Assembly (NCBI GenBank): GCA_032718475.1 | Contig: JAUCBJ010002730.1 | Span: 1-39,394, forward strand | Origin: Nemertoderma westbladi | Lineage: Eukaryota; Xenacoelomorpha; Nemertodermatida; Nemertodermatidae | Reading direction: 5' to 3' | Length of the DNA: 39,394 bases | Shown here: in pieces, positions 19,760-29,906 of the stretch | Layout: every line of letters starts with the position of its first letter | How positions within the stretch are numbered: position 1 is the stretch's first letter | The notes under the pieces: generated by a model | Told to the model about the DNA's origin: nothing | Databases searched by the model: none | Seen by the model: only the letters and a program-made list of their open reading frames with translations | Position numbers and translations under genes: made by a program

Positions 19760-20980
19760 ATATATTGAATAAACCTGGGTTTTTGTTTTGGCTGACAATG
19801 TCCCTACACAAACAAGTCAGATAACCAAATAAAGTTTATTTCCACCAGTAGTGGTTGATACAGTAATTAGCGACAGAGTATATATTTTCAGTAAAATATT
19901 GTAACAATACTGAGTGGCTTTACAGCTTTGTACTTGTACTTGTCACCATATGGAAAGCTATTGATCCCGCTATTCTAGTCTTATTCATCCAAAGAATTAT
20001 TACAGCAAATCATATTTCTTCCAATTAGGCGTCCCACGACAGTACAATGAGTTCATAAACGCAATCAAAACCATATCCATGAAATCAATGAGTTCAGCAA
20101 TTCGAATACAGTTCAACGGTTCATGACCGTTGACCGGTTAATAAAATGGGTAATATTAAATCTATTTAGGCAACCAAAGCACGCAAATATCAGTCAGACG
20201 CAACCGATATGGTATATAAAACCACATTCCACCTTCAAATTCAATTATCTCATTATTTAGTGAAACTGGGATCCCCAATTTATGTCAATAGTGCACCTGA
20301 CTATCCTTCGTAGAAAATTATTTTGATCTGCATCATGCGATACTGATGACTTAGAGTGGGTTGCGTTGACTGGTAAGCAAAATCGGAACTTATTTCGAAA
20401 ACATTCATACAAAAAGGATAGGATAGCCAAAGTACATCATACATGGCATGGAAGATACGTTTAATGACATGTTCCACCATGCCCAGAAGGTTTGTTTTGG
20501 TTGCAAATTTTGAGAACAATCATCCTACTACAGTTGTCAAATAAACCGATGTAGTTACACCCACAGAAACTTTAGGTCAGGTGCCAGTTTAATGAATGAA
20601 CGTGATAATGTGAATGTGCAACCATTTTCCTACCTGACTGCTCAGAATGTAGTGCACTGCGGAAAGTAGTGTGCACTAAAAAGAACCCTGAATAAAAATT
20701 GGAGCCAGTAGTACTTATCTCAAGCTGAGTATACCACATAACGAATGCGGCTCCATAACAACGGTAGACAATAAATGCCCGATGGCTCGACAAGAGTATG
20801 ACTGATCGCAAGTGCAGGAGATTTTGTGAACTCCATTTTCTGACTTACATTTCCTTTTTATGGCGTACACTTTCTGACTTCCGTATTCTGATTTCATTTT
20901 ATCTTTGAGTTTTACTTACTTACTTCTCTATTATAGCCTCCATTTCTTTTTTCAGACTTCCATTACATGTGTAACGTTCT
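19760..20980. other. intergenic DNA
   Basis: No gene recognised. Several 60-80-codon minus-strand open frames (20301-20897) overlap each other in different frames and carry no motif. Confidence 0.4.
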
Positions 20981-20984
20981 AGTA

Positions 20985-21250
20985 TATGTACAATTCAGAG
21001 ATATAGTGTACTCAGCAGTGGGAGACATGAAGCGACTGTAACAAAATGCGTCAAGATTCACTGCTACACTGAGAAGTCGCAACATTAAGGAATGGAGTTA
21101 CTCAACTGGGTTGATATGCAGAACCCTGACAGCTTGTTGATGTCCGACCATGCTTTCCTTTTGTTGATGTGGCGGTCTCCTGCCAAAATCATCTTGAACC
21201 TGGATAGCTGGAGTTTTAAGCGTGACCTACAGATCCATCCACAGTGGTTA
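20985..21250 (-). mobile_element. LINE remnant, same family as 7.2-8.9 kb
   Basis: The minus strand encodes DRHINKRKAWSDINKLSG (about 21125-21180), matching EDLRIRKGKAWAALNRLSR. Further on it encodes SPTAEYTISLNCTYTRT (about 20985-21035), matching SPCWALSAEDTKTLDGTF. Order and orientation agree. It is strongly decayed and out of frame. Confidence 0.6.
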
Positions 21251-21459
21251 TGATTTTTATTCATATCGATTGACTGCTGATAAGAATAAATGTTTACGGC
21301 CAGGAATTTGTGGTAGGTATTGAAGTAAATATGGGCGATAGATTGTGCAAGCGGCGAGCTGTCATCTCGTATGTCTGATAACGACAGGAGAGGAATTGTT
21401 TCCACGAGTGCTGGGGGCACTATGTAAAATTGATCTTTGTAGTTAATACAATGCAACAA

Positions 21460-22500
21460 CCCACGTCATATAAATGTATATTTTAAATCTCATTCAAACT
21501 TATGATGTTCACGCTCAGCATACATCTATGTCACAAACTATTATTTAATTCTCAGCATCACATTAGTACACAATTCATCCCTATTTAATCACCCTCTATT
21601 CAAGGTGGCTTCGTTCATGAGCTGGTCAATCCTGTAATGTGCAATATAATACTCTGATTAATTTTGTATAGTTGATAGTTCTGAAGTGAATTCCCGGTTT
21701 GAATTTCAATATTTCCTAACATCGCACGTGCCTCTGTTAGATTGCTTCCCAAACTTGAGCCCCCAAGGTGCGCTTTCTTCCTTAAATCGTCATACATCTA
21801 TTCCTATGTAATCAACGTATTTATCCTCAACCACTCAAGCACCGAACATTTTGCCGCACTTTTAATCATTAGTGGAAGGAAGCCTTTAACGCCAGGGGCC
21901 TTCTTGTCTGCTCCGGGGGTAGCGGTCAAGACAGATCTCCTTACAATGATATTGACCAATTGATATTTATCTGTTCAGAATGTAATGGAATGGTTATGGA
22001 AGATCTGCCCTATATTAGTATTATTATTAATTAGAATTAGATCTAGAGACAAGATGGTCACGTATTTCATCAAAAAAAGGACCGCGAGTTCAGTACGAAT
22101 TTTTACTCTTATTGACTTAAAATTTAAATATTGAAAATTTTCCATTATCCCCCCTCGGGTCTAAATTTGATTTGATTTTTTTAATTTTGTAAAGCGGAAC
22201 TAACTGGAACAGTGTCTGTTTGGAAAATTAAAATTCTGGGGAGACGCCGTGTCAGACCCATTATTGGCATTGAATCAACTATTGTGGAGAAAAAGCAGAG
22301 ATCGCCTACAGCAAGTGTATTGACCTCAGTGGAAATCCGCTAGGATCAGATTGATCACTGACCAGTCTTTGTTGATACAAAAGGCCGAGCTGCAAGATGC
22401 TAAAGTGTTCTGGAATTATCGAGACTCAATGTCAAAAATGTGGGGCGAGCGACGAAAGTAAGCGAGCTTAGCATACAGGCACCACTAACTCAATCGGTGA
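21460..22500. other. intergenic DNA
   Basis: No gene or repeat family recognised. Small open frames at 21615-21963 lie on opposite strands and lack motifs. Confidence 0.4.
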
Positions 22501-22557
22501 GTCTGTTTGTTCTGTTGATCTGTTGTTCTGTCGATCTGTTGTGTCCAATTTTAAACG

Positions 22558-22847
22558 TTAATAACTCAGCCAAATGTTAATGAAATTTAACCAAACTTGG
22601 TACACATATAGTCTGGCAAAAGTTTAGAAATTTTCCAAGTTGAATTTCCGTGTGGCCTTCGAGAAGCTAAGATAATAGCAGTTAGTTAGTTAATTAAGTT
22701 AGTTAATAACTCAGCCAAATGTTAATGAAATTTCACCAAAATTGGTACACATGTAGTCTGGCCAAAGTTTAGAAATTTTCCAAGTTGAATTTCCGCGTGG
22801 CCTTCGAGAAGCTAAGATAATAGCAGTTAATTAGTTAATTAAGTTGA
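22558..22847 (+). repeat. tandem duplication, 145-bp unit, two copies
   Basis: Units at 22558-22702 and 22703-22847 are nearly identical, sharing ATAACTCAGCCAAATGTTAA, TTGGTACACAT and GGCCTTCGAGAAGCTAAGAT. They are preceded by an iterated (TCTGTTG)-rich stretch at 22500-22545. The unit may be part of a longer dispersed repeat; a similar CTGTCTGTCCG-rich lead-in lies at 38740-38800. Confidence 0.8.
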
Positions 22848-22859
22848 TTAGGGTAAAAT

Positions 22860-24660
22860 CAGCAATTTCAACCTGCCTCTTAAAGGATATTAATTATTTT
22901 CTACAGTACTGGCCACCAGAAAAAGCAGATTTCATCCAATGTGATCACATGTGAACACATTTGTTCAAGTCATCTGATTGGCAGGTATGGCGAGTTATCT
23001 TCTAGATCACACAGCAGGAGGCTAACTTGCTGGGACCGACAAAGGCTTTTTGTGCAGTGCGCCTGTATGTCTGATATCAGGTAGATGAGAGAGCCCCCAG
23101 GGCGTAACATTGCGGACATGGGCTGTATTGGTAGAGAGATAACTACATACAAGACCACATGGAGGTTCATGGAGTGTATAGGAGTGTATGGGTATATGGA
23201 TGGAGGAGCCTAGACCATTGAATAATTAATTTAGTGCAGGGAGATGTCGCGCCATTAGTCTGACACCGAGAGGGCACAGAGAAACACCAGAAGATGCCTT
23301 AACATCACTAACTACAGGCCTGCCTACTAGACACTATTAACCGCACACTATAAAGGTAAACAATATCCTTATCGCATTTCCAGCTGCAGTGAGTGACAGT
23401 TAGCGGCAAACTACAGAGAGTTTCCAGATTACTAAGCGTTTCAAAAGTATTCAATTGTATCCTTTGGCGAAAAAATTTTGGTTGTTGCCAATTCAATTAT
23501 GTTCAATTATGTTCAATTGTCCCGTTCAACAACATTACATTACACTGGTACACATTTGATAAAATGTGTTCACAATTGTACAAATCTGCGTTTTCTGGTG
23601 GCCTGTACTGTAGTATAAGATTTAAATAATTAAACGTACAAAATATACAGCTGTAATCCCCATACACCATTCCATTATAGTTTTTAATTAGTTCAAGAGA
23701 TTTGCTTTAAGAAATGTCTCTTCTTTGATTTATTCTTATTGGCGTTTTGGTTAAATTTTCTTAATTATTTATTTAAATTTCTTAAGTACCGATTTTGGGA
23801 TAGAATTGCTCAATTTTAATCTGTATCTAATAACTGAGCCTCGTCCTGCGCGATGGCCCCACAAACGTGTAGTAGCTCTCTTACGGGGAGCAAATTTTAC
23901 TTGTATATGACCCATGGGATCGTAACCACTTTTATAGTGAATAGTGCCAAAAAAATAAATAGTGAGAAATGTACTTTTCTACAATAATTTCAAAATTACA
24001 ATGAAATTGCTTCAAATTTTCAGAGATAAATTAGACGAAAAATTATAATTTTCAATGGAAATTTGAGAAAAAGATTTTCCACCAATTTCATATAAAATTG
24101 TGAAAAAATAGTACAATTTCCACCAATTTCAAAATCACAGTGAAATTATCAATTTTTAGAGTAAATTAGTCAATGTCTTTGATATTGTGGCCCTATGTTG
24201 CTTTGAGGCAACAACAACAACTATAATTATTACCAGCAATTGGAATTATTATCAGAGTTATTTGCACTAGGGTCAGTAAAATGAGAATAATATATTTAAT
24301 TGAATTACAATTAATTAAATTTATTATTACGATTTGACTATACTTTATTTATTTTTCGAAATAATTTAATTTAATATGAATCTAATCGAAATTACAACTC
24401 GAACGAAGTGATTGTATCCTACCAGCGGTTTTCCAAGGGAACAGATAACTCCTTAGAAGTAGTTGGCATTGTTCCATTAGACGGGAGATAAAGTACTGTT
24501 CCAATTAGGCGGATTCGGCGGATGTTGTTTTTTTGGCGTTGTCATGTTGAGCAATAGTAAGCTCACTGTCATTTCTGCGGTGGTGCAGTGAATGGGGGGA
24601 TAGCCATTCCTGATGTTAAAAAATTTGTGGATAAAAAATAACTCGTTCTAGAAAAGTTCG
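22860..24660. other. AT-rich intergenic DNA
   Basis: No gene recognised. An imperfect local duplication lies at about 23985-24175 (CAATTTCAAAAT(T/C)ACA(A/G)TGAAAT). Confidence 0.4.
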
Positions 24661-24691
24661 ATTTTGCCGAAAAATATGGTTTGACAACTTA

Positions 24692-24715
24692 AGGGGGGGG
24701 GGGGGGGGGGGGGGG
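24692..24715 (+). repeat. poly-G homopolymer
   Basis: A run of about 24 G following CAACTTAA. Confidence 0.9.
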
Positions 24716-24719
24716 TACA

Positions 24720-26530
24720 CCATTTTGGTCAAAAATATGTGGAATTTTTTTATAATCTATTATAATGTACCATTGAATGGTGTTTAATTTTTAATTATTA
24801 GCTATTTAATAGCTATTTAATAGATTTAATATTAGTTTTCAAGTTATAACAATTTCCAGACAACAGAGAATCAGACAACTTTTCGAAATTATTTGTTAAT
24901 AACATTTAATATTATTTATAACAAACCTAAAAATTTAGCATAAATTTGCAGCGCTACCTAGCGGTGCAGAATTATTTTCACAAAATGACGCCTGATCGTT
25001 ATGTTACCCCATCTTTGATCTATCATATAAAAAAACTTTCATGTGATTAGATTCAAAACTGTAAAATCCTTAGGGTTTTAAGCGCAACCATGTTTTTTTT
25101 GTTGTTAACTAGTATTAATTAATATTAAATAGCGAAAAATGAAAATTTTCTGACCTGTCATGTAGAATAGCATCTTAGGTACCAAACAATTTTGAAACGC
25201 TGAGAGTGATAATTGTTCTAAAGTGGTCGTTGAGAGAAGGGTGAGCGATGGGGATGCAGAGCAGATGAGGGCATGGTAGCGGAGTTGACAACTCTCTTTA
25301 CAGAATCTACAGACGCAGACTGGAGATAGCGGGTGGAACGCCGCACGTTTGGTGCTCATTTTGCGATGGAAACCGTGTGCCGTAGCGCGCGTTACGCGTC
25401 TCGCACATATAATAAGTAATTATTTATTTATTTATAGAAAGAGTTTCACGTCCTGATTTTTATCGGGACATGGAATTGAACTACGACACTATTATATTCC
25501 AGGGCATGGTGGATTTCGTGAGATAATTACAAAATAATTTTTGTTGGTAATCTCCCCTTTTTCGGCTTGTATGGTAATCGATTTGAAACGAACACAATTG
25601 AGACCTGTCACTCAAGTCGGTAGAACATCTTATTTATAATAACTGCACCTGCTTTCATAGAAACCACACCATCATCACCCGGAAACAAACTCTTGAGAAA
25701 CTTATTGAGTCAGAGACAATGCCTTATCGAACCCAATCGCCCAAACCCGCAATAGGCCTAACCAATCCAGAAATCGGTGGTATGAATGAGAATGCCTATC
25801 ATATGGTTAACTACAGTATTCGACTACCGGAGGCCGCATGCGTTTATAAATGTATTGATACACACTCAGCCAGAAAACATTATAAATCGCCCGCACTCTT
25901 ATATATCAAGATATAGATATATTTTTATTAATTAAGATATTATGTAACACCAACAAAAGTTATGGAAATAAATCAGTATTTAGCAGGTTCTCAATCAAAA
26001 TAACCAATATACTAACTTAATCCAAATGAACAGAGTAATTTAATAACTCCATTTAAGTACAATTTTTGTATACGTTGCTTACGGTTAAGCCGCGAGCAAA
26101 ATAAATAGCAGTGAAATTTATAGAAGTCCATGAGATAGAAAATAACTGCACTGTGTAGGTAAAAGAGCGGAAAATACTGTAAAAGGCTGAAGAAATCATG
26201 TCAAAGATCAGCAAAAAGCAGGTCAGTAAGATATAGTAGGCCTATTATACACAAGGGCAGTTAAATAATTGACAAAATTATTAAAAAAAGATTAACATAT
26301 CAAATAAGAAGTACGGAGAAAACTGGAGTAGATTAGAAAAATTAAAATGAAGCTCATTGATAGTTGTGATCAATACATTTGTCTCAAACAAGTAAACAAA
26401 TTGATGTATAGTATGTACAGTGCAGTAGAGATGTACATTATAATTACAGTATGGTGCACCACACTATGAAATAATTAAAATTTAAATAAAAAGAAATGTG
26501 CACGTTAACTGTGTCGCAACTGTGTCCGTA
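24720..26530. other. AT-rich intergenic DNA
   Basis: No gene recognised. Open frames at 25105-25359 (minus, cysteine-containing) and 25719-25916 (plus) have no family motif and are not called. Confidence 0.4.
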
Positions 26531-26536
26531 TGGGCA

Positions 26537-26870
26537 CAACACGGTTGGAGAAAGATTGCTGGCAAACCTCAGCCGACTGGGTGGAACGTATAGTTTCTGG
26601 TCATAACCCCGGAGGCCGGGCCGCGGCGCTAACGAGAATAATTTGTCACTTACATGCTCAACAAGACCGTGTCTGATACGATAGACCTTTTTCAGATCGA
26701 ATATGTGTCTGCGTCCGAGTTATCGTTATCGTTCGATATACTGTAAGTTAACAATTGCAGTGTTACAGACACGCGGACACGCGTTTAAATTAACGTTGGA
26801 CACGTTCAATGAGTTTAACATTACCTTTGGTAGACGGTGACCAGGCTGGTGTACAATATTCTAATAAGAG
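26537..26870 (-). mobile_element. non-LTR retrotransposon remnant (Jockey/CR1-type RT tail)
   Basis: The minus strand encodes LLEYCTPAWSPSTKGNVKLI then ERVQR (26867-26793), matching the conserved (P)LLEYxxPxWSPxxxxxxxxLExVQR block of these elements. After a frame break come RRHIFDLKKVYRIRHGLV, RGYDQKLYVPPSRLRFASN and LSP, matching the LRRxxxDLxxxYKIxxG and RGHxxKLxxPxxR tail. It is truncated at both ends and carries stops. This is a different LINE family from the one at 7.2-8.9 kb. Confidence 0.8.
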
Positions 26871-26999
26871 ATGTGTATCTGTTAATAAATAACATAATAT
26901 GCGTATGTGCGTGCATACAGTACGGATAATGCAAATGCATAGATACGGAACGGCGAAAAGTTTTACCCCCATAAATATAATTAGAAGGTCGGTGATGGT

Positions 27000-28000
27000 T
27001 GATATGTCCACACCCTATATAATACCAAAATTAAATAAAATGTTTTGCTTTATTTCCTTGCTAATTCGATTTTAACATCAATCTTGGAATTCAATAGCAA
27101 CATCTATTGCATATATTTAAGTAAACTGTAGTCATAACAATCATAAGTAAACGGTCAATGGTTCAAGGTTACATTATATAAAAGTTCAGCGACCTTTAGT
27201 AATTAATTGAAGAAATGATAATATTCGTGGGAAAGTTTATAACCCATCCATTGTAATTAATGTAACTTCGTTTCTTTTAGTTCCATTAAAGAATTTATAA
27301 TTACTCTGGTTTTAATTAGAGCCGTTAATTATTAATATTATGCAATAGTACATACAGTTACTAATAAATCTATCTAAGGTACAACAGTTATTGTTTCATC
27401 TATCTAACATTCAGTTAATTAGGCCTCCTTCAGATTGGCAACTCATATTAATTAAAGAATATAATTAATAATCTTATCTTACATAATGATGGCCCACTGA
27501 TTTGATATATTTTAATTATTCCCATATGGATTATATGTAACCCTACTGCCTAAGTTAATTACCGGATTTTAGCATTTTACTATAAATAGTAGAATCTGCA
27601 TTGAATATCTCAAATTCAAAGATCGACTTTATATGTTTTTATTTTTAAATAAAATATTATTTTAACTCCTTCCATAGAAAAGGCGTTAAACAATCCACTA
27701 TACAGTATTGTTCTCAATTGAATTCTTACTAAGTAATTTGTATTATAATATGTAGCCCCCCAAAACATCTGTACGAAATGTGTTGAGGTAAATAACCCAC
27801 ACCATCCCTAGTTTTTATACTACCTAGTTTTTTTGTCAAACTTTTTTTCTAAATGTGAACTGTTGTCATCTAATAAATACAAAAAAGTTATAGAAAATTT
27901 TTTATCTTCTATAACTTTTAGAAGTTATAGAATCATATGCATACCAGAGAGGGCGTTTTAGAACTAATGTTCTAGAACGCCATGGTAACAGCTATTTTTG
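27000..28000. other. AT-rich intergenic DNA with a short hairpin
   Basis: No gene seen. AAAAGTTATAGAA (about 27884) and its complement TTCTATAACTTTT (about 27907-27919) form a compact hairpin. Confidence 0.4.
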
Positions 28001-28029
28001 TAAATATGTTTAGAGCATTATTTTTTATT

Positions 28030-28405
28030 GTGTGTGTGTGAGGAGTCCAGCAACAAGTTGCTGGAAGTTATATTCCCAGCAACTTTTTTAAAAACCTTTT
28101 TTACATCCAATTTTTATATTAGAGCTAATATTCGATAAATTGAGTGATTTTATATTATATATAAATGACTGGACATGTTAGCTATTTGTTTTGATTTTTA
28201 AATAATTGTTATTTTCTTGAGCAACAAGTTTCTGTGTATGAGGAGGTCCAGCTACAAGTTGCTGAATCAAGTTTCGGAAACAAGTTGCAGAAACAAGTTG
28301 CAGAAACAAGTTGCAGCAACTTGTTTCTGTGTGTGAGGGGGTCCAGCAACAAGTTTCAGAAACAAGGTGCAGAAACAAGTTGCTCCGTGTGAGGGGTGCC
28401 ATAGT
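28030..28405. repeat. element of iterated GCAACAAGTTGC / GTGTGAGGRGGTCC words
   Basis: GTGTGAGG followed by the GTCCAGC(A/T)ACAAGTTGC type segment recurs at about 28038, 28235, 28332 and 28390, and CAGAAACAAGTTG is repeated in between. CAAGTTGC and GCAACTTG alternate, so the array is largely self-complementary. Related words occur at 15038-15160. Confidence 0.55.
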
Positions 28406-28988
28406 TTCACTATGATCTAGATTCTTTATTAAAAGTCGCTGCGCACGTTAAATAAAATATCATGAGTATTGTGAAAATAATGTTCTACATTATTTACTAT
28501 GCTATAAATAATTTTTATATATTTTTATTATTAGTTTATGGATATATATAAAAACGTGTTTCTGTTTTTCGCCGCCAAAAATATTATTATTAAAATTATT
28601 AATCCACCAGCGTGTGTGTTTTATTCTGAGATACGTATGAATTTTTGAAATACTTTCTCATCGTAAAAATCATAGCTGTGGTAAAAAAATAGGACAATAA
28701 ATTTAACATTGAAGAAAAATATTACCTAAAATAGTAATAAAGTCTTAGTAAAAGGAGTAAATGTCTTAGACTAGTTAATTCTTAAATTAAAAATTTTTGC
28801 AATGTACAATGGAAACATGAAGTCGCGTTTTTTGAGGCGTTTCATGACATTTTTACGAAGGTTAAAATGAGAATTTTTGGCCACCAACAACATCTCAAAA
28901 ATTTGAGAATAGATTAATTGTGGAATAATGTGCATGAGGTTTTTTACAGTGATTAGTACCTCCCTAACTTTGATAGGAAATAAATTAA
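28406..28988. other. AT-rich intergenic DNA
   Basis: No gene or recognised repeat. Confidence 0.4.
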
Positions 28989-29015
28989 TTACTGACGTAT
29001 TAAAGCGATTTTTAC

Positions 29016-29174
29016 CTGCATCTCCAAGCGAACATCTGTGACCATACCAGGTGGATCGCCCTTCAAGGGAAGCCAGAGTGTGTAGTGTGAGTCATAATTA
29101 ATGGATGCAATAATTATGGCTCCCGACAATATCACACAGACACACGGCCATAAAACCGTCTGCTGATGGCTCAC
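29016..29174 (-). CDS. possible first exon of a type II membrane protein
   Basis: 53 codons from ATG at 29174 to a donor CAG|GTAAAA at 29016 (phase 0). A short N-terminus is followed by a hydrophobic segment (VLWPCVCVILSGAIIIASI, residues about 7-25) and then a polar region with LPLKGDPPG. The shape suits exon 1 of a Golgi-type or other signal-anchor protein. The gene would run leftwards, divergent from the metalloprotease gene (150 bp between start codons). No second exon was identified, so this remains tentative; the alternative is a chance open frame. Confidence 0.3.
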
Positions 29175-29322
29175 TGGTCCAACTCACCACATAAATCGGA
29201 TGAATAAAAATTAAAATTAAGAAAATTAGGACTGTGATTGGTGCATTTATTTGGACATTAACACTAAATATGGGACATGTGACAAATTACTGTCGTGTAG
29301 TTTGACCTATGTATGAACTTAT

Positions 29323-29906
29323 TTGCAAAAATATAATCGTATCTCTGGAAGAATGACGATTTGGTTCGTAAATGTATGTGCAGTAGTGATTCTTGCCAGT
29401 TTGGTATGTCAGGGTGTCACTTTCACAGACTTTGAGAAATTGCTTCAATTCAAGAGCGTCGCACCTATTATAGAACCAGGTGACTCCGGTCTAAACAACA
29501 ACTGTCACGCCGATGTTAAGCTAACAATAGCTACTCCTATTGGCGACAGGGTGTTGGAGTTACAACTTCTGCTAAATGTCGATTTACTGAGTAACCTGCA
29601 GAGTATTGTGGTTGACAACGGAAGTCCCTACAATAGTGATGGCAACAACAGCTGTCATTACCATGGTTACATGATCAGAGATCGATCTAAGAAGGTGGCG
29701 GCTAGTATCCATAGCAACGATTTCGTTGACGCGATCATCATTAGCACAGAGGGCACCTACATTCTAGAACACAGTGGAAGACACCATGTGTTTCAAAAGT
29801 TAGATGAGAAATCAAGCGACCAAAGAAACCATACCTGTGGGAATTCACCAGAATTAAACACCTTCCAACAAGCTGAAATATTAAACAACCATAAAGGGAA
29901 TTATAG
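29323..29906 (+). CDS. metalloprotease exon 1 (signal peptide and prodomain)
   Basis: 194 codons plus two bases, ending AATTATAG|GTAAGT. Two start codons are possible, 29323 and 29353; the second gives a cleaner signal peptide directly before the hydrophobic run. The C-terminal part has DFVDAIIISTEGTYILEHSG, typical of the M12B propeptide (the G-x-Y-x-I-E box). Confidence 0.85.

Noticed and set aside
20301-20897. Overlapping minus-strand open frames of 60-79 codons
   Set aside because: They overlap in different frames without any protein motif.
25105-25359. Cysteine-containing minus-strand open frame
   Set aside because: The spacing of cysteines and histidines does not match a known finger, and there is no supporting exon.
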